Assembly (NCBI RefSeq): GCF_009765785.1
Contig: NZ_LMUT01000003.1
Coordinates: 1 to 64,000 of the forward strand
DNA: 64,000 nucleotides
Reading direction: 5' to 3'
Origin: Granulicella sp. L46
Lineage (GTDB): Bacteria; Acidobacteriota; Terriglobia; Terriglobales; Acidobacteriaceae
Shown: positions 1 through 9,600 of the stretch, piece after piece
Numbering within the stretch: the first letter of the stretch is position 1
Layout: each line of letters starts with the position of its first letter
Translations under genes and position numbers: made by a program
Notes under the pieces: model-generated
The model's database searches: none
Seen by the model: only the letters and a program-made list of their open reading frames with translations
Told to the model about the DNA's origin: nothing

Positions 1-1672
1 AGCCGATGAGGTAATCGCCGGTGGTGGGCGCGGTCAGCGATCCCGTCCATTGCACACCGACGGACTTCTTGCCTGCGATTTCAGCGGGCGGATTTTGTTG
101 GCTGAGGTCGATATTCTGCTCAACCCGGGAGGTGATGGGCTTGGGTTTCACGCCGGGGCCAAAATCGATGCCGCCCCATGCGGCGTACTCGGCTTGCAGA
201 CCGGGCTTGCCGTCTCGAGTTGTGAGCAGGTTGTTCGGCACAGGCTCGCCGTCGTTGCTCAGAAACTGTGTGCCCGGAATGTAGGTGATCGTGGCATTCG
301 GAAATTCCGCTTTGAGGCCCTCGAGCAATGAAACCGTGTGAGTCGGCGTGCCGTTGTAGTTGCCGAGCAAAACCGCTGTCTGGTCGGCAAGCGAGCCAAC
401 GACGAGAATGTTTCGAGTGCCCGGTTTGATCGGCAGTATCCCATCATTTTTCAGAAGCACGATCGACTCTTCCGCCAGCTTGCGTGCGAGGATGCGATGT
501 TCGGGGCTATTCAGCTCCTTCTCGTCAATCTTCGCGTAGGGATTGTTATCAGGTGGATCGAACATGCCAAGCTTGATGCGCGCCGTGAACAGACGAACCA
601 GGGCCGTATCCATGGCGGTTTGGCTGAGGTACCCCTGCTGGACTGCTTCAATGTACGGCTTATAGTCGTGGTCATCCTTCACGACCGAGGTGAAGTCGAC
701 GCATTCGTTATCCATACCGCGTTCGAGCGAGATGGCGGAGGATTGCGCCTGGGTTGGGCGATAGTGGTGACCGCTGAAGATGTCGCGCACGGCGCCGCAG
801 TCTGAGACCACATATCCCTGAAAGCCCCAGGAGCCGCGCAGCAGATCCTGCAGCAAATATTGACTCGCGCAGGCGGGCTGGCCATTGATGGCGTTGTACG
901 CGCACATAACCGATCCGGCTTTGCCTTCCACAACGGCTGCCCGGAACGCGGGCTCGTAGGTATCGAGCTGATCGTGGCGACTCACATCGACGTCGGCAAA
1001 GTGGCGCGTTGGTTCCGGGCCGCTATGCACGGCGAAGTGCTTGGGCGTAGAGATGACGCGGTAGTAGTTTGGGTCGTCGCCCTGCATGCCGGTGACAAAC
1101 GCGACGCCCATGCGGCCCGTAAGGAATGGATCTTCGCCGTAGGTTTCCTGGCCGCGTCCCCAGCGAGGATCGCGAAAGATGTTGACGTTGGGCGCCCAGA
1201 AATCCAGGCCATGGAAGATCGACGAACCGCCGTCATGCAAGGCCTGGGCGTGCACGACTCTGCCTTCAATGCCGATGTCCGTAGCCATGGTGTGAATTGC
1301 TGCGACATCAAAGGTCGCCGCAAGCCCGATAGGCTCCGGATACTCCGTCGTGCCGTTCACGGCTACGCCGTGTAAAGATTCACTCCACCAGTCGTAGGCT
1401 GGAACCTTTAGGCGCGGGATGGCACGGGATTGATTGACTAACTCCGACGCCTTCTCTTCAAGGGTCATGCGGCCTACCAGGTCACGAGCCCGCACATCAG
1501 GCGACAACGCCGTATTGAGGTAGGGAGCTGCCGAAGTGGCCTCCTGCTGTGCTCTCGCCGGCATTATCGCGAGCGTGCCGCAGAGGACAGTCGCGCCGAT
1601 CGCGAGAAAGGACGACGTGTGGGCTGCGGCGGTAAGCCCGCGGAAAGAGGCGCGAAGAGAATGGGCGATCAT
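1..1672 (-). CDS. GH3 family beta-glycosidase (beta-glucosidase/xylosidase type), C-terminus beyond window
   Basis: Secreted glycoside hydrolase family 3 enzyme, expected to release sugars from beta-linked oligosaccharides in the periplasm. The reading frame is open for 557 codons and runs off the left edge. A long signal peptide ends near ARAQQ (about residue 41). The GH3 barrel follows, with KHFAVHSGPE and the nucleophile motif VSDCGAV (Asp291, codon at 800-802). The SDCGA form is more common in xylosidase-like members. The second domain begins around EESIVLLKNDG. A PA14-type insertion (GLQAEY, then LTAPTTGDYLIG) is entered just before the edge. The start is chosen because AAAGGAG lies four bases upstream of ATG. 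It overlaps the end of the sigma-factor remnant by 4 bp. Substrate cannot be told from sequence. Confidence 0.93.
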   Translation of the reverse strand, partial: MIAHSLRASFRGLTAAAHTSSFLAIGATVLCGTLAIMPARAQQEATSAAPYLNTALSPDVRARDLVGRMTLEEKASELVNQSRAIPRLKVPAYDWWSESLHGVAVNGTTEYPEPIGLAATFDVAAIHTMATDIGIEGRVVHAQALHDGGSSIFHGLDFWAPNVNIFRDPRWGRGQETYGEDPFLTGRMGVAFVTGMQGDDPNYYRVISTPKHFAVHSGPEPTRHFADVDVSRHDQLDTYEPAFRAAVVEGKAGSVMCAYNAINGQPACASQYLLQDLLRGSWGFQGYVVSDCGAVRDIFSGHHYRPTQAQSSAISLERGMDNECVDFTSVVKDDHDYKPYIEAVQQGYLSQTAMDTALVRLFTARIKLGMFDPPDNNPYAKIDEKELNSPEHRILARKLAEESIVLLKNDGILPIKPGTRNILVVGSLADQTAVLLGNYNGTPTHTVSLLEGLKAEFPNATITYIPGTQFLSNDGEPVPNNLLTTRDGKPGLQAEYAAWGGIDFGPGVKPKPITSRVEQNIDLSQQNPPAEIAGKKSVGVQWTGSLTAPTTGDYLIG

Positions 1673-1944
1673 GCTACTCCTTTGGCTGAAGCGGCCTGTC
1701 GGCAGCTCGTCTGAAAACAAAGATGGTTGCTGAAGAAAGGGATCACGCGCTCGAAGGCTTCGAGTTCGCGGGCGAGCTCTTCATATTTGCGCTCGGCGGC
1801 GGCGTCGCGGCGGAAGAGATCGATGGCGCGACCTTTGGCGGTCGCGGTGAGGCGGATAAGGCGTGTGATGCCGCGCGCGGAGTCGATGCGCCAGACGGCT
1901 TCGATGCTGCGATGGAAGACCTGATGTGGATCGGTAGCGAACAC
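1669..1944 (-). pseudogene. Decayed ECF sigma factor (internal deletion plus lost C-terminus)
   Basis: The translation carries two separated pieces of the sigma-70/ECF type that commonly follows YCII genes. The N-terminal piece is FHRSIEAVWRIDSAR..TRLIR. Directly fused to it is TATAKGRAIDLFRRD..ERKYEELARELEAFE. In intact relatives, as I recall them, about 30-40 residues (the VGLAEELAQDAL..ALEQWP..GAWLM part of region 2) lie between these pieces. Here they are missing in frame at about 1851. After ELEAFE (about 1749) the frame continues into sequence unlike the family and stops inside the GH3 ribosome-binding region, so region 4 is gone. It follows the YCII gene by 43 bp, the usual order for this pair. 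It is probably non-functional. Confidence 0.72.
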
Positions 1945-1987
1945 TGCTACCGATCACACCAGCTTCGATCCATGGATGCAAGTGCGG

Positions 1988-2425
1988 CTATTTGTTGGCA
2001 GTCTGATTTGGCAGCTCAGCTCGTTTCGCAATTTTGTACTGGATCTCCTCTTCGGACAGAAGGGGTGCGAAGTCTTCCATCTCAAAGACCTGACGGATTT
2101 CGATTTCAGAGTCGACGTTTTGGGGGGTAGGGCAACGCTTGACCCACTCGATGGCCTCTTCAAGGGACTTGACCTGCCAAAGCCAGAAGCCGGCGACGAG
2201 CTCCTTGGCCTCGGTGAAGGGGCCGTCGATGACGGTGCGAGACTTGCCGGAGAATTTGACGCGTGCGCCTTTGGAGCTGGGCTGGAGGCCATCCATGGCG
2301 AGCACGATGCCGGCCTTGATAAGTTCTTCGTTGAACTTGCCCATCTCGGCCAAGAGTTGTGGATCGGAGAGGGGGCCTTTCTTTTCTAACTCTGGGGTTG
2401 TTTTGACGATGACCATGAATCTCAT
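1988..2425 (-). CDS. YCII/DGPF-domain protein
   Basis: Small cytoplasmic protein of 145 residues with the YCII (ferredoxin-like) fold. It begins MRFMVIVKTTPELEKKG and carries the family signature VIDGPFTEAKELVAGFWLWQV followed by EAIEWVKRCP. Family members often precede an ECF sigma gene, and the remnant of that partner lies immediately downstream here. No catalytic activity is established for this subgroup. The start at 2425 is preferred over in-frame codons further upstream because AAAGGAG lies eight bases before ATG and the domain starts at once. Its partner is lost, so it may act alone or be a relic that is still translated. Confidence 0.9.
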   Translation of the reverse strand: MRFMVIVKTTPELEKKGPLSDPQLLAEMGKFNEELIKAGIVLAMDGLQPSSKGARVKFSGKSRTVIDGPFTEAKELVAGFWLWQVKSLEEAIEWVKRCPTPQNVDSEIEIRQVFEMEDFAPLLSEEEIQYKIAKRAELPNQTANK

Positions 2426-2704
2426 TGCGAAATCTCCTTTGGGTTGATCGATGGTTCGATGCCTTGAACTCAGATTGAGAGCGCAGTTGGATCGCCTTTG
2501 CTCGCGTTCATACCGTCTCTCTGCTGATACGTCGAACGGTGTATAGCCAAATCGACATGAGAACGGAATTTTATTAATTATTTTTCGGGAACACGAAGGA
2601 TGGTCTAAATTACGGATTTTATTGAGGCCGGTCAAGTATGTGGTTAAGCTCTTCGCGGGTGGGGCCGAGGCGCAGTGAAGTGCGGAAGGCGTGAAAAGGG
2701 CAAG
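2426..2704. other. Gene-free stretch upstream of the YCII gene
   Basis: No convincing gene. It holds an A/T-rich patch around 2565-2595, unusual in this high-GC window, which could belong to the promoter of the YCII gene. No clear -35/-10 pair could be picked. Confidence 0.4.
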
Positions 2705-2740
2705 AAAAAGCGCGCACCTTGCGGGCACGCGCGAGCTTTT
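2705..2740 (-). terminator. Rho-independent terminator of the tRNA-Gln transcript
   Basis: Read on the minus strand, a GC-rich hairpin (GCGCGTGCC, loop CGCAA, GGTGCGCGC) is followed by a run of five T. It lies directly after the last copy of the tRNA 3'-end repeat, so the repeats should be part of the tRNA transcript. An AAAAGC arm on the other side could allow termination from the opposite direction. Confidence 0.7.
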
Positions 2741-2851
2741 GGTTGCCCCCCAGGGATTCGAACCCCGTGACGGATACCGCATCACAAACATCTCTTGGTT
2801 GCCCCCCAGGGATTCGAACCCCGTGACGGATACCGCATCAAAAACATGTCT
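2741..2851 (-). repeat. Two tandem 56-bp units, each repeating the 3' end of tRNA-Gln
   Basis: Two nearly identical units start at 2741 and 2797 and abut the tRNA at 2853, a period of exactly 56 bp. On the minus strand each unit carries about 28 nt identical to the tRNA-Gln T arm, 3' acceptor strand and CCA. Before this part is a sequence not found in the tRNA, GTGATGCGGTATCCGTCAC, which can itself fold (GTGA/TCAC and CGG/CCG). The units differ from each other at only two or three positions. They lie between the tRNA and its terminator. Comparable 3'-tRNA tandem repeats are known from the Escherichia coli tyrT operon. Confidence 0.9.
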
Positions 2852-2925
2852 TGGTTGCCCCCCAGGGATTCGAACCCCGATCGAGCGAGTCAGAGTCGCT
2901 AGTCCTACCATTGAACGAGAGGGCA
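2852..2925 (-). tRNA. tRNA-Gln (anticodon CTG)
   Basis: A complete cloverleaf on the minus strand. The acceptor is TGCCCTC paired with GGGGGCA, the D arm is GTTC/GGAC, and the anticodon stem is AGCGA/TCGCT. The loop CTCTGAC gives anticodon CTG, reading CAG. The T arm is CGGGG/CCCTG with loop TTCGAAT. Discriminator A73 is followed by an encoded CCA at 2852-2854. Confidence 0.95.
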
Positions 2926-2983
2926 ATACAGGTTTTATCGGCAGCTGCAGGCTCGGCGGGAGCCACAATCAGCCGCCTCTGTG

Positions 2984-3012
2984 AGTGTACGGGGGATGCG
3001 CCCACGGGTCAA
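2984..3012 (-). promoter_or_regulatory. Sigma-70 type promoter of tRNA-Gln
   Basis: On the minus strand, TTGACC (3012-3007) and TACACT (2989-2984) are separated by exactly 17 bp. Expected initiation is about 50 bp before the mature tRNA 5' end. Confidence 0.7.
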
Positions 3013-3095
3013 CCTCCTTCGCACCCGCAACCACCCATTGACCGCACTTGCGCTACTCTGAAAGTACAAATTGAAGCGACCTCGAAAACTCTCCC

Positions 3096-4178
3096 ATGTC
3101 GAAGACCTCTAGCGCTCCCACCATCGACGAATACCTGCGCCAGCGACTGATGCCCGTAGAAGGTGCGATCCCCCAGATTCCCGGCATCGAGATGTTTGGC
3201 GTCTCCGTCCCCGCCGGAACCGTCGGCGGCGACCTCTTCGAGTACATCAACTTTCAGCAGCGTTACGACATCGGCGCACGCATCGAGCGCGCCAAGCGAC
3301 TCGCCGTTGAATATCTCGAGCCTCTCCCTCCCGGCTCCCCCATCCGCAACTCCGTAGACGATCACGTCGAATGGCTGCAGGCCCGTTCCGACTACAGCCC
3401 CGAGATGGAAACCGAGTACCGTTTCGCCCGCAGCTCCGAACAACTGCGCGTCGCCGAAGACCTCAAAGAGCTCTATTCCACTGCAGGTATCCTCATCGTC
3501 GACGCCGAGGGCCACGGCATCATCTCAGCCAAGATCGCCTCCACCGTCCACGACACCTTCCAGGCCCTCATGCTCACCGAGCTCGATCGCTACGGAAGAA
3601 CCACACCCCGGCTGTTCGAGAACCTCAACCTCCGGCTCGCGCAATCCCGCACCGCGCGCAACGCGCTTGGCATGAGCGAGACCGAACAGGCACGTGAGAT
3701 TGCCACCATGGTGTATGGCGAAGTGCATCCCGATGGAGCCTTCCGCTTCGCCAACTTCGGCCACCCGCCCCCGCTCGTCTTTTCCGCAAAATGCTCCCGC
3801 CTGCTTCCCATCCATGACGACCACATGGCGCAATTCCTCTCCCTCGGCCTGCAGCTTCCCGCCGACCATCCCGATCGCCGCCGCTACTTCTCCATGAACC
3901 TCCGCAACCGCCGCATCTTCACCGAGGACATCGCCGAAATCACCCTCATCAACCCCGGCGACATCCTCGTCCTTTACACCGACGGCGTGTACGACGGCAG
4001 CGATGCCGAAGGCCGCCAGGCCCTCGAAGCCATCCTGCAGAGACACCAGCAGGATTCCGCGCGCACTATCTGCGACGCGATCATGGAGTACGCCCTCCTG
4101 CAGGACGAAGGACTCCGCCTCGAAGGCAACGAAGACCTCATCGACGACAAGACCGTCTTCGTCGTCAAGCGCACCTAG
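3096..4178 (+). CDS. PP2C-family (SpoIIE/RsbU-type) serine phosphatase
   Basis: A 360-residue cytoplasmic protein phosphatase of the PPM/SpoIIE class, which usually dephosphorylates anti-sigma-factor antagonists. Metal-binding signatures are visible: GGDLFEY (44-50, Asp46), DAEGHG (Asp136), LVLYTDGVYD (Asp296) and a C-terminal LIDDKTVFVVK. No sensor domain (PAS, GAF, receiver, HAMP) is fused. About 60-130 is an insertion between the first two motifs that is rich in charged residues. No anti-sigma antagonist or HATPase partner gene is adjacent, so its target is probably encoded elsewhere. No strong Shine-Dalgarno sequence precedes the ATG. The gene stands alone, 193 bp before the next gene. 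Confidence 0.88.
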   Translation: MSKTSSAPTIDEYLRQRLMPVEGAIPQIPGIEMFGVSVPAGTVGGDLFEYINFQQRYDIGARIERAKRLAVEYLEPLPPGSPIRNSVDDHVEWLQARSDYSPEMETEYRFARSSEQLRVAEDLKELYSTAGILIVDAEGHGIISAKIASTVHDTFQALMLTELDRYGRTTPRLFENLNLRLAQSRTARNALGMSETEQAREIATMVYGEVHPDGAFRFANFGHPPPLVFSAKCSRLLPIHDDHMAQFLSLGLQLPADHPDRRRYFSMNLRNRRIFTEDIAEITLINPGDILVLYTDGVYDGSDAEGRQALEAILQRHQQDSARTICDAIMEYALLQDEGLRLEGNEDLIDDKTVFVVKRT

Positions 4179-4371
4179 TCTTCGTAGGAACCGCTACCAA
4201 CATCCCCTTTCGAGCGCCTCATCCACTCGGTCTCATCGCCGAGCCGCCTTCGCAACCCTCCAACGAAGCGAAGACCACATCCAATCTGAACTCCCTGCCA
4301 TCTAACTCCCTGTCGTCCGTTCCACGAGGCCCTCCATCACTTCTGCTACGATTTCTTCAGCCCCTTCTGCA

Positions 4372-6327
4372 ATGTCCACACCCCAGAGCTCACAATCGCG
4401 TCCGCAAGCAACGCCCTCCGCGTTGGCCACTTGGCTGATCTTCCTCGCCCTCTTCTTCACCGTCTACTTCGCCTCCCTCTTCACGCCGCCCCTCATGGAC
4501 GACGTCGACGCCTCCCACGCCCAGACCGCCCAGCACATCATCGACAGCGGCAACTGGATCACCACCCAGACCAATGGCATCCGCTATATCGAGAAGCCGC
4601 CGCTACCCTTCTGGCTCGTCACCATCTCCTACAAGCTCTTCGGCGAAAACTCCTTCGCCACCCACCTCCCCAACGCCCTCGCCATCCTCAGCCTCACGTG
4701 GCTCGCGTGGCTCTGGGCGCGCCGTGCATGGGACGCGCGCGCCGGCCTCTACGCAGGCCTCGCCGTCCTCACCTCCATCGGCCCCTTCCTCTTCACCCGC
4801 TTCATCATCCCCGAATCCATCCTCAGCCTCTTACTCCTCATCGCTCTCTACAGCCTCCTCACCAGCCTCGAAGACAACAAGCCCGCCCGCGTCTACTGGG
4901 CGTGGGCGGCCCTCGCGCTCGCCCTCCTCATCAAGGGCCTCATCGCCCCCGTCTTCTTCTTTGGCGGAGTCATCCCCTACCTTTACCTCTCGGGCCAAGC
5001 CCGTCGCTGGCGTGACTTAAAACCGCTCACCGGATCACTCCTCTTCCTCGCCATCGCCGCGCCCTGGCACATCCTCGTCGGCCTCGCCAATCGCGGCGAA
5101 GGTCATCCCGTCGGCAACATACCCACCCTCGGCAACGTTCACAACTGGTGGTACTTCTACTTCATCAACGAGCACGTCTTCCGTTTCTTCGGCAAGCGCT
5201 ATCCCCACGACTACAACAAGCTCCCCACCCTCGCCTACTGGCTCCTCCACCTCGTCTGGCTCTTTCCCTGGAGCCTCTTCCTCCCCGCGCTCTTCGCCGT
5301 CGCCTGGAAGACCCGTCGCACCTGGCTCCCGCAACTCCGCCACTACGACCAGCCTTTTCCGCTCGACCCTTCCGCTCTCCAGCCGCGCTTCCGCGTCCGC
5401 ACCATCTGGCTGCTCAGTCTCTTCTCCGCCTTCTCGCTGCTCTTCTTCTCCATCTCCACCAACCAGGAGTACTACACCTTCCCGGTCTGGCCGCCACTCT
5501 TCATCCTCATCGCCGGCGTCCTTGCAAACACGGAAGAACACCCCCGCGATCACACCGCCGCTACGATCCCAATCGCCTGGATCACCAACGCGCAAGCCGT
5601 CTTCGCCGTCATCGGCATCTTCGTAGCCGCGGCCCTCTCCTGGGGCTTATGGGACAGCCGCGCCCTCCCCTTCGTGCCAGACATCGGCACCCTCCTCGCC
5701 CACCGCGCCGTCGGCAACTACACCCTCTCGATGTCGCACTTCTTCGACCTCACCGGCCCCTCCTTCGCCGCGCTGCGCCTCCCCGCCTCGCTCGCCGCCG
5801 TCGCCTTCCTCCTCGGCCCTGCTATCGGATGGTGGCTCCGTCGCAAAGGCAAGCACCTCGCCGCGACCATCAGCATCGCGCTCACCTCGGCCGTCTTCCT
5901 CATCGCCGCGCACATCGCCTTCGCCCGCTTCTCGCCCATGCTCAGCTCCGAGCGCATGGCCGAAACCATCATGCAGCGTGGCACCCCCGCCGACACCTTC
6001 ATCATCATGGGCGAGCAATCCGACGCCTCGTCCATCGTCTACTACACCCACAACTTCTTCCACGGCAAACCCGCCGACGTCGTCCTCCCCCGCTGCGGCC
6101 AGCATGGCGAAGGCAGCACCCTCCTCTGGGGTTCCTGCTACACCGATGCCCCGGACATCTTCCTCAGCGACCAACAACTCGCGACCACCTGGGGCACCGG
6201 CGACCGCAAGTGGCTCTTCGCCCAGGACACCAACCAGCTCAAAGCCCAGCATCTCCTCGCCGGCCGCCTCTACCTGGTCCAAACCGTAGCCGACAAAGAT
6301 CTCTGGACCGACCGCCCCCTCCCCTAA
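4372..6327 (+). CDS. ArnT/PMT-like membrane glycosyltransferase (GT39/GT83 type)
   Basis: Polytopic inner-membrane protein of 651 residues. It resembles the lipid-linked-sugar transferases of the ArnT/dolichyl-phosphate-mannose mannosyltransferase superfamily, which add a sugar to lipid A, lipids or proteins on the periplasmic face. After the first membrane segment comes the typical acidic loop PPLMDDVDASHAQTAQHI, then YIEKPPLPFWL and an ArnT-like FTRFIIPESIL. About 11 hydrophobic segments precede a soluble C-terminal domain of roughly 130 residues. Weak lipid-A context (no arn genes) leaves acceptor and donor unknown. The coding sequence is extremely C-rich on the + strand. Confidence 0.85.
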   Translation: MSTPQSSQSRPQATPSALATWLIFLALFFTVYFASLFTPPLMDDVDASHAQTAQHIIDSGNWITTQTNGIRYIEKPPLPFWLVTISYKLFGENSFATHLPNALAILSLTWLAWLWARRAWDARAGLYAGLAVLTSIGPFLFTRFIIPESILSLLLLIALYSLLTSLEDNKPARVYWAWAALALALLIKGLIAPVFFFGGVIPYLYLSGQARRWRDLKPLTGSLLFLAIAAPWHILVGLANRGEGHPVGNIPTLGNVHNWWYFYFINEHVFRFFGKRYPHDYNKLPTLAYWLLHLVWLFPWSLFLPALFAVAWKTRRTWLPQLRHYDQPFPLDPSALQPRFRVRTIWLLSLFSAFSLLFFSISTNQEYYTFPVWPPLFILIAGVLANTEEHPRDHTAATIPIAWITNAQAVFAVIGIFVAAALSWGLWDSRALPFVPDIGTLLAHRAVGNYTLSMSHFFDLTGPSFAALRLPASLAAVAFLLGPAIGWWLRRKGKHLAATISIALTSAVFLIAAHIAFARFSPMLSSERMAETIMQRGTPADTFIIMGEQSDASSIVYYTHNFFHGKPADVVLPRCGQHGEGSTLLWGSCYTDAPDIFLSDQQLATTWGTGDRKWLFAQDTNQLKAQHLLAGRLYLVQTVADKDLWTDRPLP

Positions 6328-6369
6328 CCTCCAACTCCCCTTGTCGACTTTCCCATTGCTTCCCTTTCC

Positions 6370-6590
6370 ATTCCCCCGAACCCCGTCATCTCGACCGGAG
6401 CATCACGCCTTTGTCTTTGTGATGCGGAGCGGAAAGATCCCTGCATTGGCTCTTGCACTTGCCCTCGTTTTTCTGACTGTCATCCCGCAAGGATCTGCTT
6501 CTTCCTTTGCTCTCGCCTTTGCTTTTCTTTCTGTCATTCCCTCTGGGAATCTGCTTCTGTCTCTGCTCTTACCGACCTAACACCGCGCGC
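6370..6590 (+). repeat. Dispersed intergenic repeats (three copies) with TTGC-type hexamer tracts
   Basis: The 331-bp gap before the next gene holds repeat elements, all in the forward orientation. These are GTCATCTCGACCGGAGC at 6385, GTCATCCCGCAAGGATC at 6479 and GTCATTCCCTCTGGGAATC at 6533. They are linked by runs of pyrimidine-rich hexamers (CTTGCx, CCTTTG). Copies of the same elements occur at 16.8, 17.8, 24.1-24.4, 31.8, 36.0 and 39.5 kb. Confidence 0.85.
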
Positions 6591-6658
6591 ATAGTCGTCC
6601 CAACCCCCGCCATGATATTTTCGTGGAACACCCACCGGCAGCACAGAAGGCGCTTCAA

Positions 6659-9600
6659 ATGACCCGAGCTTTCATCCCCGCAATCCTCCTCACCCTCATC
6701 ACCTCCGCACCCCAAGCCTTCGCCCAAACACCCGACCTCTCCGCGCCTGCCTTCACCCTCTCCGCCGCCGACCTTCAAACCCTCTCCGCCGCCATCCCCG
6801 TCGACAAGCAGTTCCCCGCCCAAATCCTCTATGAGGAGAGCAAATATCAGATCGCCCCCGACGGCACCCTCACCAACACTCACCGCATGGTCTATCGCGT
6901 CGACGCCGACGCCGCCGTCAGAGGCTGGGCCGAGGTCTCCGCCCAGTGGGATCCCTGGTACGAGAAGCCCGCCCAAATCCAGGCGCGCGTCCTTCAGCCC
7001 GACGGCACCTTCGTCGACCTCGACCAGAAAACCGTCACCGACGCCCCCGTCAAAATCGAAGACGACGTCACCTTCTCCTCCGCCCACATCCGCCGCGCCC
7101 CCCTCCCCGGCATGGCCATCGGCTCCATCATCGAAGAGCAGGAGATCACCGAAGAAAAAACTCCCTACTTCTCCGCAGGCGGTCTCTACCGCTTCGCCTT
7201 CCGCTCCAACCTACCCGCGGCGCGAACACGCATGATCACCGAAACGCCCGCGTCCCTGCCCTACAAAGACCTCATCCACGATCTCCCCAATCTCTCCGTC
7301 ACTCGCCAGGAGGCCGACGGCATCCGCCGCGTCATCTACGAGCAGACCAACATCGAAGCCGCCCACAGCTACGACATCGAGCTCGCCACCAACCAGCTAA
7401 CCCGTCCCTCCGTAGAGTTCGCAACCGGCACATCCTGGTCCTCCGTCGCAAAAGCCTACGCGGCCATGTCCGACCCCCAAACCATCACCGCCGAAGCTCA
7501 GGCCATCCTCCCCTCCCCGCTACCCACAGACCGCATGGCCAAAATTCGCGCCATCGTCAAAGAGCTTCACCACCAGGTCCGCTACACCGGCGTAGAATTC
7601 GGCGCTGCCCGCCTCACCCCCATGCGCCCCTCCGAGGTCATCCAGCGCCACTACGGCGACTGCAAGGACAAGGCCAACCTGCTCGTCGCCATGCTGCGCG
7701 CCGCAGGCATCAAGGCCAACCTCGCCCTGCTCGACGTCGGCCCCGGCCCCGACGTCTCCACCGCCCTCCCCGGCATCAGCCTCTTCGACCATGCCATCGT
7801 CTACGTCCCCGCCGACGGTCCCCACACCCAACCCCTCTGGATCGACGCCACCGCCGAGACCTTCGCCGTAGGCTCGCTCCCCTACGAAGACCATGGCCGC
7901 ATGGCCCTCATCGTCTCTCCGGAAACCACCGCGCTCACCCAGATCCCCGAACCGAAGCCCGAAGACTCCGTCCTCATCGAAACCCGCACCTTCAAGCTCG
8001 CCGAGTTTGGACCCTCCCAGGTCGAAGAGCAGTCCGACACCCACGGCACCATCGACGCCACCTACCGCGCCGAGTTCGGTGGCCCCGAAACGCCCAAGGT
8101 TCACGAAGGCCTCGAGAGCTACGTCAAGAACGCCTACCTCGCCAAAACCCTCACCAAGTTCGAGCATGGCGATCCCTCCGACTTCGAGCACCCCTTCCTC
8201 CTCACCGTCGCCGCCGACAAAGCCACCCGCGGCAACTCCTCCCTCGTCGACGCCATAGTCGTCGTCTTTCCCAACGCCACCATCAACGGCCTCCCGCCGT
8301 GGTTCTCCACCCAGCTTCCCGCCGAAGGCCCTGACGTCTCCGCCGATGCCAAACGCGAGCTCGAGCTCGAGCGCCAGTCCCGCCCCGCAACCTTCACCGT
8401 CCGCCCCTTCATCTACGAGCAGCGCACCCGCATCCTCATCCCCGACGGCTTCACCGTGCGCTCCCTTCCCGCCAACAAAACCACGCAGCTAGGCCCAGCC
8501 ACGCTCACCGAAACCTACCTCACCCCTGAACCGAAACCAGGCGAGCCCGGCGTAGTCGAAGTTCGCTTCCGCTTCAACTCCGGCGCCTCCACCATCTCCG
8601 CCGATCAAGCCGTCGCCCTGCACGCCGCCGTCCTAGACCTCAACAAGCGCGACTACGTAGGCATCTACTTCGACCAGGCCGGAGCCCGCGAGCTCACCGC
8701 CGGCCACATCCGCGAAGCTCTCGCCATCGATCGCAAACTCATCGCCGGCCGCCCCGACGACGCCCTCCACCATCTCCAACTAGCCCGCGCTCTCCTCGAC
8801 GCCGGCATCGGCAGCGAAGCACAGGCCGAGGCCCTCCGCGCCACCCAACTCGATCCCAAACTCTCCGCCGCCTTCGCCCAATACGCCTGGACCCTCGAGC
8901 ACAACGCCCTCGGCGAGCGCCTCGGCAAAGGCTTCGACCTCCACGCCGCCATCGCCGCCTACAACCGCGCCATCGAGCTCGATCCCGACGACAACGAGCC
9001 CCGCATGGACCTCGCCATCCTCAAAGAATTCGACGCCCGCGGCGAACGCTACGCCGCCGACGCCGACCTCCCCGGCGCCATCGCCGACTACAAGGACCTC
9101 ATCGCCCGCAACAAGAGCAAGGGCGAGCAGATCCTCGCGCCCTACCGCGAAAACCTGATGTACGCCTACCTCTTCGCGCGCCAATATGCAGAGCTCGACA
9201 CCATGATCGCGAGCCTTCCCTCCACCAACAGCCATCGCCAGCTCGCCATCGCCTCCATCACCGCGCAGCATGGCGCGCCCGCCGGCATCGCCGAAGCCGA
9301 AAGAGGCAATGTCGCACAGAACGAGCGCAACCAGAATCTCCTCGGCGCCGGCAACCTCCTCGCCAACCTCGGCTTCTATCCCGAAGCCGCCGACGTCATG
9401 ACCGCCGGCATGCAGGGTGCCGCCGACGCAGCCCAGGAAGCTCGCCGCGTCGAGCTCTACAAGAGCCTCAAGAAAGTCTCGCTCACCCCGCTCCCCCCAA
9501 CCGACCCCGCCCACCCTGTGCAGATCGGCACAGTCGGCATGCTCGCCGGCACCCTCACCCGCCAGCAGGCCATCGACATGACCAGCAAACACGCCTACGT

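Noticed and set aside
2691-2984. Short protein with repeated APQGFEPRDG-type segments
   Set aside because: Translation of the tandem tRNA 3'-end repeats on the wrong strand.
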